In this document: piece after piece, positions 33,975 to 42,293 of the stretch
How positions within the stretch are numbered: position 1 is the first letter of the stretch
Layout: each line of letters begins with the position of its first letter
Origin: an uncultured Pedobacter sp.
Lineage (GTDB): Bacteria > Bacteroidota > Bacteroidia > Sphingobacteriales > Sphingobacteriaceae
NCBI RefSeq assembly: GCF_946480185.1
Contig: NZ_CAMLIG010000030.1
Span: forward strand, 1 to 50,667
Reading direction: 5' to 3'
Length of the DNA stretch: 50,667 bases
Made by a program: the position numbers and the translations under genes
Notes under the pieces: model-generated
What the model was told of the DNA's origin: nothing
What the model saw: the letters and a program-made list of their open reading frames with translations, nothing else
Databases searched by the model: none

Positions 33975-35375
33975 ATGAAACATAGAATCACATCAGAGCA
34001 TTTTTCCATTTTCAATAATTTGGTAAAATGGACAATCTTAACATTACCCATTGCACTGGCGATTGGTAGCATGGTTGCCTTATTTCTTTGGCTTTTAAAC
34101 TGGGCCATCTTTTTTAGGTTCAGCCATACTTGGTTACTTTTCTTATTACCAGTTTCGGGTCTTGTCATTCACTTTTTGTACAAACTATGGGGTAAATCAT
34201 CTGAGAAAGGGAATAACATGATTATGGACGAAATCCATCAGCCAGGCGGTGGTGTACCGGCTCGCATGGGGCCTTTAGTGTTAGTTACCACGGTCATTAC
34301 TCATCTTTTTGGAGGTTCTGCTGGTCGAGAAGGAACAGCGGTGCAAATTGGTGGTAGTATTGCACAGCTTTTCGGGAAATGGTTTAATCTAAAGCCAGAA
34401 GATATGAGAATCATACTCACCGCTGGTATTGCAGCTGGCTTTGGGGCAGTGTTCGGCACACCTTTAACAGGTGCTATCTTCGCTATGGAAGTAATCACAC
34501 TTGGTAAAATCCAGTACGATGCCTTAATTCCTTGTTTAATTGCAAGTTTAGTGGGCGATTTTACTGTGGCAGCCTGGGGCATTCATCACACGCTATATCA
34601 CATCGATTTTTTACAAGGCACTAATTTTATTTTTGCAGAACATTTGCATTGGGATATTCTCTTAATCTTAAAAATTGTGGCGGCCTCTATTTGTTTTGGT
34701 TTATCCAGTTACTTATTTTCTGAGATGGTGCATGGTGTAAAAAATGTATCCTTAAAAATCTTTAAAATAACTTGGCTAATTCCGTTCATAGGCGGATTAA
34801 CGATTATCGGTTTGACTTATTTAGTAGGAAAACCAGATTATTTGAGTTTAGGTGTGAATGCTGAATACCACGGTGCTGTAACGCTTGTGTCTGCATTTAA
34901 GACAGGTGGTGCTGATACTTGGAGTTGGTTCTGGAAAACTATTTTCACTACCATTACTTTAGGAACTGGGTTTAAAGGAGGCGAAGTAACTCCTCTGTTT
35001 TATATTGGAGCAACTTTAGGTAATACTTTGGCCAATTTGATGAATGCACCCATTAGTCTTTTCGCTGCCCTTGGCTTCATCGCCGTATTTGCAGGAGCTA
35101 CTAATACACCATTGGCTTGTACCATTATGGGCGTAGAACTTTTTGGAGGAGAATATTTACTTTTCTTTGCGATTGCCTGCTTTACGGCATATTTTTTTAG
35201 TGGACATTCAGGGATTTACAGTTCGCAAAGAATTGGAGTCCCTAAAGTTTTTAATGAATATTTTTCTGAGGAAATATCATTAGCGCAATCCCATCATCGT
35301 AGGCGCAACTTTTTTAATAAAAAAATTGAGAAATACAGAAACTCCCTCACAAAAAAAACTAATAAAGATGAATAG
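33975..35375 (+). CDS. CLC-family fluoride/proton antiporter (CLC-F type)
   Basis: A 466-residue membrane protein with the CLC fold. The GREGxxxxxG motif is GREGTAVQIG, the form seen in fluoride-exporting CLC-F proteins, where chloride CLCs have GREGP. The GxGxP region reads PGGGVPARMGP, also unlike chloride CLCs. Later conserved stretches are GFGAVFGTPLTGAIFAME and TGFKGGEVTPLFYIGA. It exports fluoride in exchange for protons. Its end overlaps the DUF190 gene by 8 bp; the short basic tail (HHRRRNFFNKK) is probably cytoplasmic. Confidence 0.9.
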   Translation: MKHRITSEHFSIFNNLVKWTILTLPIALAIGSMVALFLWLLNWAIFFRFSHTWLLFLLPVSGLVIHFLYKLWGKSSEKGNNMIMDEIHQPGGGVPARMGPLVLVTTVITHLFGGSAGREGTAVQIGGSIAQLFGKWFNLKPEDMRIILTAGIAAGFGAVFGTPLTGAIFAMEVITLGKIQYDALIPCLIASLVGDFTVAAWGIHHTLYHIDFLQGTNFIFAEHLHWDILLILKIVAASICFGLSSYLFSEMVHGVKNVSLKIFKITWLIPFIGGLTIIGLTYLVGKPDYLSLGVNAEYHGAVTLVSAFKTGGADTWSWFWKTIFTTITLGTGFKGGEVTPLFYIGATLGNTLANLMNAPISLFAALGFIAVFAGATNTPLACTIMGVELFGGEYLLFFAIACFTAYFFSGHSGIYSSQRIGVPKVFNEYFSEEISLAQSHHRRRNFFNKKIEKYRNSLTKKTNKDE

Positions 35376-35733
35376 CCAAATTAAGGAAGCCCCAGTAGGG
35401 AAAATAAAAATTTACGTCACAGCGAAGGAAAAAGTAAAAGCTAAGAACTTGCTTGGGAAGATCAGAGGCAGACAAACCTATCGCGAGATTTTACAACAGG
35501 CAAAACACGAACAGTTAATGAGTGCGTTGTTATATCATACCCACGGTGGTTTTTTGCAAAACGAAAAAATGGTAATTTCAAACACTGAAACGGACAATGC
35601 TCAAACGGTTATCTGTGTAGAATTAGTGGATACCAAAGAAAGACTGGAGAACTTTTGTCAAAAAAACCATCTTTTGTTAGAAGGTAAAATCATCATTTTT
35701 AAATCAGTTGTATTATGGACAATAGCTAAATAA
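35368..35733 (+). CDS. DUF190 (PII-like) protein
   Basis: A 121-residue cytosolic protein starting MNSQIKEAP. It matches DUF190/COG1993, a PII-like ferredoxin fold often found beside crcB: an early IYVTAKEKVKAKNL strand-helix, then a variable middle and VICVELVDTKERLENF. The start codon overlaps the end of the CLC gene, giving translational coupling, and the stop is 8 bp before crcB. It may modulate the fluoride channel; mechanism unknown. Confidence 0.82.
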   Translation: MNSQIKEAPVGKIKIYVTAKEKVKAKNLLGKIRGRQTYREILQQAKHEQLMSALLYHTHGGFLQNEKMVISNTETDNAQTVICVELVDTKERLENFCQKNHLLLEGKIIIFKSVVLWTIAK

Positions 35734-35741
35734 ACAGATTT

Positions 35742-36113
35742 ATGAAAGCAATTTTAGCAGTATTTATAGGGGGCGGTTTAGGTAGTGTTTTAAGATATCT
35801 AATCAATAGATGGGTGCTAACCTGGTATCACCTATCTTTTCCACTTGGTACCTTTTTTGTGAATGCTATAGGTTGCTTTTTAATTGGATTCTTTATTTTT
35901 TATGTTGGAAAATCACAGCCATTACCATGGAGGTTGTTTTTGGTCACAGGTTTTTGTGGAGGATTCACCACTTTCTCTTCTTTCGCTTTTGAGAACTTGG
36001 AGCTTATAGAGAATTATCAAATTGGCGTTTGGTTATTTTATGTGGTTATATCGTTAGTTGTTGGATTTTTATTCGCCTGGCTAGGCATGACGTTAGGGAA
36101 AAATATGTTTTAA
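35742..36113 (+). CDS. crcB: CrcB/Fluc fluoride channel
   Basis: A 123-residue protein with four membrane helices, the usual size of Fluc. Diagnostic stretches are GGGLGSVLRYLINRW in helix 1, FPLGTFFVNAIGCFLIGFF in helix 2, with the pore Asn, and GFCGGFTTFSSFAFE in helix 3, with the TTFSSF break that binds central sodium and the Phe box. Two copies assemble antiparallel and let fluoride leave the cell. Together with the CLC-F antiporter this operon has both known types of bacterial fluoride exporter. Confidence 0.95.
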   Translation: MKAILAVFIGGGLGSVLRYLINRWVLTWYHLSFPLGTFFVNAIGCFLIGFFIFYVGKSQPLPWRLFLVTGFCGGFTTFSSFAFENLELIENYQIGVWLFYVVISLVVGFLFAWLGMTLGKNMF

Positions 36114-36127
36114 ATATTTATAAAGAC

Positions 36128-36553
36128 ATGGTAAAAAGAATTCTTGTTCCGGTTGATCAAAGTAGGATATCTATTAAAGCAGCTGGTTTTGCATTTGAAA
36201 TGGCTATCCAATTGAAAGCTACCATTTCTTTTATTTGCATTATGGAATATAGTATGTTAGAAGTGAATCCTGATGCTGGGGAATTTCCAGATGAAAAGAG
36301 ACTCAAGGTCAAGTCAGACTTTGTAAAGATAATCAGGAAAATTGAAGAAAGACACCCTAGTATTGATGTAGAAAAAGTTTTTATCACAACAGGGAATGTT
36401 GTCGAGCAAATTATAAAGAAAGCCGACCAATGGGAGGCAGATATTATAATAATGGGCTCACACGGTAGAACTGGAGTGAATCATTTATTATTAGGTAGTA
36501 CGGCTGAAGCTGTAATGAGACATACCACAAAGCCTGTTTTAATTTGTAGATAA
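36128..36553 (+). CDS. Universal stress protein (UspA family)
   Basis: A 141-residue UspA domain. It starts MVKRILVPVDQS, with an ATP-binding GSHGRTG then HLLLGSTAEAVMRHTTKPVLI motif at the end, so it is of the ATP-binding subtype. It follows crcB by 14 bp and closes the fluoride operon. The longer frame beginning inside crcB is not needed. UspA genes recur in fluoride-riboswitch regulons; the precise role is unknown. Confidence 0.92.
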   Translation: MVKRILVPVDQSRISIKAAGFAFEMAIQLKATISFICIMEYSMLEVNPDAGEFPDEKRLKVKSDFVKIIRKIEERHPSIDVEKVFITTGNVVEQIIKKADQWEADIIIMGSHGRTGVNHLLLGSTAEAVMRHTTKPVLICR

Positions 36554-36630
36554 GCGTAGTCAAAATCTATATATTCCAAAAACTTATCCAAAAAAATTGA
36601 AGATCAATCTGGCTCCTCATTGCAATTATC

Positions 36631-37190
36631 TTAAAGTTTAAAGCCCAAACTGATGTAAAAGCTTTTTCCCTTAGGCGGAATGGTATCTGGACCAAGATAT
36701 TCATCAGTCCTTTTGGTAAAGCAGCTTTCATCTATTAGAATATTAATCCTAGCTTTTAGATTTACATTTTTTAAGAGAAGGGTCAATGCAAGGTCCATCT
36801 CAGTATTGAATCAAACCAGCTAACGAGTCTGCGGATGGAGTAATGGCGTTTTGGAAGTCTCCGAGATCTGGAGGTTAGGCTTAAAAGATAAGTGGCAGTT
36901 GGATTTTTATACTTCCCTGATATTCCGGAGTGGTTAATTAATTTAGGGACCCATTCAACCTGCTAGCCTTTGTACTAACTACTGATGTATCTGGATATAT
37001 GAAGCCGTTAGAATTGAAATATTGAATTCCCAGTTTTCCTGCTTAGGTGAAAGCCATTTGGTTAAATTCAATTCCAAATAGCTCTCGATTTCTTTATGCT
37101 CCCTGTCTGCAATATTAGTTCTGAGCATTACCTTGACTATCGGTTTTTTCTACTACACCATTTCTTTCGGATTAAATATTGTGCAAATTA
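36631..37190 (-). pseudogene. Decayed TonB-dependent receptor, C-terminal remnant
   Basis: On the minus strand the final part reads as receptor barrel strands: MDLALTLLLKNVNLKARINI, then a loop (TDEYLGPDTIPP) and a last strand KGKSFYISLGFKL followed by the stop, the usual end of siderophore-type receptors. Further upstream, pieces such as YLELNLTKWLSPKQENWEF appear in other frames with stops between them. Only about 180 of the usual 700 or more residues remain. It marks a region of decay between the fluoride operon and the ICE backbone. Confidence 0.7.
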
Positions 37191-37236
37191 ATATTTTTAA
37201 TCATTTTGAGTTATGTAAAAGAAGCGTTAAAAAAGG

Positions 37237-37740
37237 CTAAATCAGCCCTTCATCTGCAAATGAGAAATATCCTTCTGCAGTCATAATTACATGGTCTAAA
37301 ACTGTAACATCTAATAATTCTCCTCCAGCATTGATTTTTTTGGTTAATCTTATATCCGCATCACTTGGTTTCAAATTACCAGATGGATGGTTGTGACTTA
37401 ATATGATGCTACTTGCACAAGCTTTTAAAGCGGTTGAGAAAATGAGCTTGGGGTCTGCAATGGTGCCACTCATTCCTCCATTAGAAACTTCATAAATACC
37501 AATTACTCTATTGGCTCTATTCAATAATATGATTTTGAACTGTTCTTGCAGTTCTATAATATCTTTATCCCAATGGCTGTTTAAGATATCGAAAGTCTGT
37601 TTTGAGGAAGTTACTTGGGGTCTTTCAGAAGCTTTGAATTTCGGTTTATAACTCACGCTGATTTCTGAAACTTTGAACAATGAGATTTGTGTGTTTAATG
37701 AATCTAAGTCGTTTGATAATTGTTTTTGAAACTTTTCCAT
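37237..37740 (-). CDS. RadC-like JAB/MPN domain protein
   Basis: A 167-residue protein. The JAMM-type metal motif is present as HNHPSGNLKPSDAD (His116, His118, Asp129), with LLDVTVLDHVIM and GYFSFADEGLI after it. The N-terminal helix-hairpin-helix of chromosomal RadC is absent, as is usual for the versions carried on ICEs and plasmids of Bacteroidota. Its role on mobile elements is not settled; anti-restriction or DNA repair have been suggested for the family. Confidence 0.9.
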   Translation of the reverse strand: MEKFQKQLSNDLDSLNTQISLFKVSEISVSYKPKFKASERPQVTSSKQTFDILNSHWDKDIIELQEQFKIILLNRANRVIGIYEVSNGGMSGTIADPKLIFSTALKACASSIILSHNHPSGNLKPSDADIRLTKKINAGGELLDVTVLDHVIMTAEGYFSFADEGLI

Positions 37741-37905
37741 AATCTTCTTTTTTAAATTTTAATGAATGAATTATGGTGCTTCATCAGCCTTGCTTTGGGA
37801 TAAAGGGCAAGGTGGAGATTTGAAAAATGTGGAGGTTCCGCCAGAGTGGATACCCATTTTTTGAATACGACCTTGACGTAGCGAACCCGTATCCCAAAAT
37901 GAGGC

Positions 37906-38072
37906 TATCTTTGTGCAATAATTTAATCGTTAAGGTCTGTTTCGCTTTTTCAAAATCCCGTTTTCAAACTTCTTCATCAATGGGCAGCCCCGCATTTTCT
38001 CGTTTTGAATCATCATCATCAATAGCGGGAAAATGCGGGGCTCCGGGTCAAAAAAAGGGCTTTCGCCCTTTT
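37906..38072 (+). ncRNA. Candidate structured RNA or cis element between radC and the DUF932 gene
   Basis: This gene-free region contains a TATCTTTG promoter-like box (37906-37913) identical in core to that of the fluoride operon. A perfect 14-bp inverted repeat AGCCCCGCATTTTC / GAAAATGCGGGGCT follows (37986-37999 and 38029-38042, 29-nt spacer), then the hairpin at 38050. A plus-strand transcript of about 150 nt would end there. An oriT-like or regulatory DNA role is equally possible. The -33 box is not convincing. Confidence 0.35.
38050..38072 (-). terminator. Terminator of the DUF932 gene
   Basis: AAAGGGC / GCCCTTT around a TTTC loop, two bases past the DUF932 stop. On the minus strand it is followed by a run of seven T, so it is a good intrinsic terminator there. 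On the plus strand TTTTCTT follows, so it may work both ways. Confidence 0.8.
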
Positions 38073-38073
38073 C

Positions 38074-39111
38074 TTAAACGAAAAATGGTAATTCAGTTTT
38101 ATTTTTGGCGAATGTTTCGCACAGTTTAAAAGCTTGTTGCGTTCTTTGCAGACCAGTTCCAAAATGGATGGATTTCAATTTCTGCTCCTCATTTTTATGT
38201 GATTTCACATTTTGATAATAACCTGTTACGGCATTATATGCACCGAACAAAGTGCCTTTGGTGGTTAAGGTCTGTTGGGTTTCATTAGAAAAAGCATATT
38301 CTAAAACGTTGTTGCAAATGTTTTTAAAATGCGTGGAATTTTCATCCTCTCTATTTTCTAAAACGTTTTTTAAAACCTCTTTTGATGGCGCCATGGCTTG
38401 TTGTACCAATTTCAAAACTTGTTGGTCTGTTATTCTAACTTTCGACCAATGATTAAATACCTGTTCCAATTCATTTGCTAATGCATTACTGATTCCCATT
38501 AATTGGTGCGCTTGCAGTAACCTGTCTTTGGCGTTATTGGTATGCTTAATTTTAATGCCATTGCTGTTGTTTTTCAATGCTGCATTTAAGGTATTGTTAC
38601 AAACTATCCTTATCGGTGTGAAAGCTGCGGTGATACTGCCAGAGCCATCGTGAGAAGTGGTTAAGAACAGATACTTTTCTATCAGGTCATTAAAACCAAC
38701 TCTGATATAATCAGGGAGTTTTGCGGTAATAAAAATGCGTTCGCCTTTGCCTATTGCACCTGCGGTTTCATATAAAATACCGTCTTGATGGTTTACTATT
38801 GCATCAAAAAAAGTAAAAGCATCTTTGTTTTGAACTACTTCATAATCACTACCTAGTTTATCGCCCAAAATTTCGTGGTTGTCTGTACGGTATGTGAAAA
38901 ATGAATTTTCTGAAATGATTTCTTTCCCATCTGGTAAACGGTGCAGATTGGGGAGTTTGGAAACTTCAAAATCCAAACCTGCAAATTTTAAAGCTTCTGC
39001 ACTGGTGGGATAATCTGAAACAATTTGCCCTAAGCCATGCCAGGCTTTTTCTTTCACTGAAAAGAAACTGTGTTTTTGGGTCTGTTTATTATAATTGATG
39101 TGATGTGCCAT
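38074..39111 (-). CDS. DUF932 (phage/plasmid-like) protein
   Basis: A 345-residue cytoplasmic protein. The pattern matches the DUF932/TIGR03299 'phage/plasmid-like protein' family: an N-terminal WHGLGQIVSDYPTSAEALKFA, then YRTDNHEILGDKLGSDYEVV, and a central VCNNTLNAAL stretch (RIVCNNTLN). These proteins are common in ICE backbones and PRTRC-type plasmid clusters; the function is unknown. It is transcribed with the small genes upstream. Confidence 0.88.
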   Translation of the reverse strand: MAHHINYNKQTQKHSFFSVKEKAWHGLGQIVSDYPTSAEALKFAGLDFEVSKLPNLHRLPDGKEIISENSFFTYRTDNHEILGDKLGSDYEVVQNKDAFTFFDAIVNHQDGILYETAGAIGKGERIFITAKLPDYIRVGFNDLIEKYLFLTTSHDGSGSITAAFTPIRIVCNNTLNAALKNNSNGIKIKHTNNAKDRLLQAHQLMGISNALANELEQVFNHWSKVRITDQQVLKLVQQAMAPSKEVLKNVLENREDENSTHFKNICNNVLEYAFSNETQQTLTTKGTLFGAYNAVTGYYQNVKSHKNEEQKLKSIHFGTGLQRTQQAFKLCETFAKNKTELPFFV

Positions 39112-39115
39112 GGTC

Positions 39116-39292
39116 TTATTTTTTAGGTTTTCTAAATCGGGTCAATAGAATTTCAACATCCAAAACCTGAACGTTTGGCGTATCTGAAATAATGATTACG
39201 CTTTTCTGTTCTATCTCCTGAATGGTTTCTGATATTTTCTCGTAGCTCGAATTCACTTCTGCTCTTACGGTTAAAAACAATACATCTTTCAT
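39116..39292 (-). CDS. Small ICE protein, 58 residues
   Basis: A short protein starting MKDVLFLTVRAEVNSSYEKI with a central EQKSVIIISDTPN strand and a basic end (TRFRKPKK). It lies 4 bp before the DUF932 start and 3 bp after the next small gene, so it is part of a tight operon, which supports it as real. It looks like a small alpha-beta protein. No function is known to me. Confidence 0.65.
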   Translation of the reverse strand: MKDVLFLTVRAEVNSSYEKISETIQEIEQKSVIIISDTPNVQVLDVEILLTRFRKPKK

Positions 39293-39295
39293 GTT

Positions 39296-39424
39296 TTAAA
39301 AATTATAGGTGGTTAAAAAATCGTTAAATTCTGTGGTGTACCGTTGCGGATTGCTTTCTGCTAAATCTTCTGCATAACCTTCCCAAAATATTTGGTCGGT
39401 AAATTCTATAAATAACTCTATCAT
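39296..39424 (-). CDS. Small ICE protein, 42 residues
   Basis: A short acidic protein starting MIELFIEFTDQIFWEGYAED and ending FNDFLTTYNF. Tightly packed between neighbours on the same strand (3 bp from the next gene). Unknown function; support is operon position and acidic helical composition. Confidence 0.55.
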   Translation of the reverse strand: MIELFIEFTDQIFWEGYAEDLAESNPQRYTTEFNDFLTTYNF

Positions 39425-39483
39425 GTTAATTGCTGTTAAAATGGTTTGAAATAAGTCCCAGCAACATACCGGGACTATGAGAT

Positions 39484-39945
39484 TTAAGGTTTTGGAAAAA
39501 CAATGTTTGCTTCAATTTCGGCTAACTTTTCCATGCAAGCTTGGCGGATAAAAGAAGTCACCAAAGTGATTAACCCCGAGGTTTTTGTGGCAAAGCTTCT
39601 TCCTTTGTCATCGGAAATTATTAACTGGCAACCCTGAAAATGGTTGCTTTCCAATTCTTCACTCTCACTTTTTAAAGTGATTTCAAACTGGTCTAATTCG
39701 TTGATTCTTTTTAATAATCGCTCACGGTGGATGCTTCTTTGATGTAAATCTGCCACCACTTTTAAAGTGGATTCCAAATTTGGAACAGATTGTTTTTGCT
39801 CTTCTTGCTTTGGCTGTTGTTTTTGTTCCTCTTTTTTTGCCTCTCCATTGTTTGAAAGACTTGGATTTTTGATAGCAGGTTTGATTTCTGCTGATTTGTT
39901 GCTCGTTCCTTGAACTGCTCCGTTTGTTTTTTCTGCTGTTTTCAT
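39484..39945 (-). CDS. Hypothetical ICE backbone protein with Lys/Gln-rich linker
   Basis: A 153-residue protein starting MKTAEKTNGAVQG. The first 50 residues are disordered and rich in Lys, Glu, Gln and Pro. Then come a helical stretch (VVADLHQRSIHRERLLKRIN) and a beta region (FQGCQLIISDDKGRSFA) with a closing helix. The frame extends further back into a low-quality leader, so the ATG at 39945 is taken. It starts the small-gene operon that leads to DUF932. Function unknown. Confidence 0.7.
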   Translation of the reverse strand: MKTAEKTNGAVQGTSNKSAEIKPAIKNPSLSNNGEAKKEEQKQQPKQEEQKQSVPNLESTLKVVADLHQRSIHRERLLKRINELDQFEITLKSESEELESNHFQGCQLIISDDKGRSFATKTSGLITLVTSFIRQACMEKLAEIEANIVFPKP

Positions 39946-40489
39946 TTGAATAAAAATTAAATGGTTAAAAAATTTGTCCAACCCATTTCGGCTTGCGCCT
40001 CCATTGGCTTTTTGATAGAGGCAGAAAAATTGTGCGGTGGGCTGGCAAGTCAAGACTTTGAGGCAAAAAAATACTACCCGAAGCGTAGCGAAGGTGTGGA
40101 GATTTATTTGTCCAAACCCGAAGGGCTTGGTCTTGATTGCCGAAGAGGTTTAAATTTGCCTCTGCAAAAAAGCCAAGAAGAATCTTTAGGAATAATCGCT
40201 TTTAGAAAGCTTTCGACTTTAATGTCATTAAAGAAGAATGGATAGCTGGAATGCAATGGAAGCTATTGGTTCTTTCGCTTTTAAAAGCACAACCAAAACT
40301 GTCTTTCCGCGGCAGAGCGGAACGGAGCACCCGGAGGGCATTCATCTATTTGAGGAACAAAAAGGGATGGATGGTTTTGGTTGAGATTATTTCATTTAAG
40401 TAAAACACTACTTACTCCAATAACGACGCTTATAAAATGAATTTTTGGTCAAAAATCCTATATGTTGAAAAGTTTCTAAATGTCCAATT
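39946..40489. other. Gene-poor, GC-richer spacer
   Basis: Between two divergent gene sets lies about 540 bp with uneven, partly GC-richer composition. A 94-codon plus-strand frame (39961-40245) exists, but its reading is low in coding character. A short hairpin TTCCGC / GCGGAA occurs at 40305-40322. I see no RNA gene or clear origin. It could hold promoters for both sides or a transfer origin. Confidence 0.3.
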
Positions 40490-40529
40490 TCGTATAGTTA
40501 ATTTATTTTTTATACATTTGACTATACGA
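40490..40529 (+). promoter_or_regulatory. Operator-promoter of the XRE-ImmA gene
   Basis: Perfect 9-bp inverted repeats TCGTATAGT (40490-40498) and ACTATACGA (40521-40529) flank a TACATTTG -7 box (40513-40520), 7 bp before the XRE-ImmA start codon. The arrangement fits autorepression by the gene's own helix-turn-helix domain. Confidence 0.65.
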
Positions 40530-40536
40530 TTCAAAT

Positions 40537-41616
40537 ATGAGTATAGGTAAAAATATTAAAAAGAATAGGCTTTCAAGATCATTATCACTTCAACAATTAG
40601 CTGACTTAGTGGGATTATCCAAAGCCAGCATACAACAATATGAAGATGAAACTACTCAACCTAGTAACAAAGCATTATTGGCTATAGCACATGGGTTAAA
40701 AGTAAATTTGTGGAGCTTTTATGAAACGCAAGATATTTCTTTAGAACTAGCTGAATTTAGACACGGCGAAAAACTAATAGATTCTGAAAAAGAAAGAAAA
40801 AACATTTATGAAGAGGTTATCGTTCCTTCAAGAAGTTATTTAGAGATTGAGAATCTATTGGATACTGTAATTGAATTTGAGAATCCATTAAAAGGTATAA
40901 ATATAAACAGTTTAGAGGATGCGGAGTCCGCTGCAAATAAGCTTAGAAAAAAATGGAAATTAAACGCATTACCAATTGACGATATATGTAGCTTATTAGA
41001 AAATCAAGGATTCAAAATCATTACAGTTGAAAGAAATACTAATTCTCCTGGAATTTGTGGTTTTATTAAAGAGAGTGAACGAGTTATACCATTTATTGTT
41101 TTAAATACTATCAATGATCACGTTCGAGAAATAACTAGAAAAAGATTTACACTCGCACATGAATGCGCTCACTTGTTACTGGAAATGGATGAACTTTTAG
41201 CCTCTGATCTAAAAGAAAGACTTTGTAATAGGTTTGCTTCTGCTCTTTTATTACCAGCTACTTCATTAAAAGATTTTTTAGGCAGCCAGAGAACAAGTAT
41301 TTCCTTAGAAGAATTAAAAGAATTGAAACAGATTTATGGTTTATCTGTGATGAGTATTATTTATAGAGCAAATGAAATAGGACTTATCAGTAAGGAAATC
41401 TGTAAATGTTGGATAGAACAATATAATGTTTGGCGTAACGACCAAGAAGATTTTGGATGTTTTATAAAGTCAAAAGAAGAACCCTCTAGACTTAATAGAT
41501 TAATAAACCGGGCACTATCTGAACAGCGTATTTCGAAAGAAAAAGTTTCCGAACTATTCCATATTCCATTGGATCAGATTGAGGATAAATATCGTAAAAA
41601 GTTAAATTTAATCTGA
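40537..41616 (+). CDS. XRE-family regulator with ImmA/IrrE metallopeptidase domain
   Basis: A 359-residue protein. Residues 1-65 form an XRE helix-turn-helix (LSLQQLADLVGLSKASIQQYE). Residues about 135-260 form an ImmA/IrrE domain with the zinc motif HECAH (208-212) in a RFTLAHECAHLLL context. The C-terminal part is helical. Such proteins either cleave a repressor or act as antitoxin-like regulators (as in COG2856 systems). It is followed after 4 bp by a PIN-like partner gene, so the pair probably works together as a defence or toxin-antitoxin-like unit. Confidence 0.88.
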   Translation: MSIGKNIKKNRLSRSLSLQQLADLVGLSKASIQQYEDETTQPSNKALLAIAHGLKVNLWSFYETQDISLELAEFRHGEKLIDSEKERKNIYEEVIVPSRSYLEIENLLDTVIEFENPLKGININSLEDAESAANKLRKKWKLNALPIDDICSLLENQGFKIITVERNTNSPGICGFIKESERVIPFIVLNTINDHVREITRKRFTLAHECAHLLLEMDELLASDLKERLCNRFASALLLPATSLKDFLGSQRTSISLEELKELKQIYGLSVMSIIYRANEIGLISKEICKCWIEQYNVWRNDQEDFGCFIKSKEEPSRLNRLINRALSEQRISKEKVSELFHIPLDQIEDKYRKKLNLI

Positions 41617-41620
41617 AGCT

Positions 41621-42061
41621 ATGTTCGTGTTTTATAATCTTGATGATATGATCCTTTTAGATAAACTCCAAGTACTTGGTAGAATTTCAGCGACTGGTGT
41701 AAAAATACTAGTACCTGCATTAAGGGAGGCTAATTATTCACCATTCTATTGGAGGAGCGTCAAAGAAATTGATAGAAAAGGTTTAATTATCATAAAGGAG
41801 CAGGATATGCCATCTGCCTTTATTTTAAAGCATGAATCAATGAATAGATCGGCTGGTAGATCATTACTAATGTTAATCCATTTTTGTTTAGTTGAACATT
41901 CTATCCTGATTATCAACGAAGAAGATACGTTTATAAAGAACATCTGTGAAACATTCAAAGTGCAGGTATATTCATTAGGCGAATTCAATATAGCTACAAT
42001 TAATAATAAAGAATATTTTGATTTTATGGAGGATATTAAGAAAGAAAGAATACTAAAATAA
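41621..42061 (+). CDS. Unknown protein, PIN-like fold suspected
   Basis: A 146-residue cytoplasmic protein, co-transcribed with the XRE-ImmA gene. The layout recalls PIN-type nucleases: an early acidic strand (FYNLDDMILLDKL), a middle helix pair, and late ILIINEEDTFIKNICETFKVQVYSL, like the closing part of PIN domains (acidic residues, then a helix and strand). The resemblance is weak and catalytic residues are not certain. A start at the second ATG (nine codons later) is possible. The likely role is partner or toxin to the ImmA protein. Confidence 0.6.
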   Translation: MFVFYNLDDMILLDKLQVLGRISATGVKILVPALREANYSPFYWRSVKEIDRKGLIIIKEQDMPSAFILKHESMNRSAGRSLLMLIHFCLVEHSILIINEEDTFIKNICETFKVQVYSLGEFNIATINNKEYFDFMEDIKKERILK

Positions 42062-42064
42062 AAA

Positions 42065-42092
42065 ACCTGCGGAGATGGGGGTCTTCGCAGGT
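42065..42092. terminator. Hairpin after the PIN-like gene
   Basis: ACCTGCG / CGCAGGT arms with an inner AGA/TCT pairing, four bases past the stop. No U run follows, so it is a weak terminator or processing site separating the XRE-ImmA unit from the CBASS operon. The 200 bp between it and the CBASS start hold no gene. Confidence 0.45.
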
Positions 42093-42293
42093 AAGTGTCT
42101 AAAGTAATCAGGAACCGGAGTTAACGGTAGATACATGTATGACGTTTTATGTTTATTGTTACAAATGTATTAAAAGTCTGCATAGCTCAATACTAATTTA
42201 AAAACGCATCTCAAATACATTTTTACCTGATACCATGTTTTTCGGACATGCCACAACCGAATGAATATTTATTAATTAATTTTTTAAAAAAAC

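Noticed and set aside
39961..40245. 94-codon plus-strand frame
   Set aside because: Poor coding character, no family, begins inside the leader of the divergent gene; kept only as part of the spacer description.
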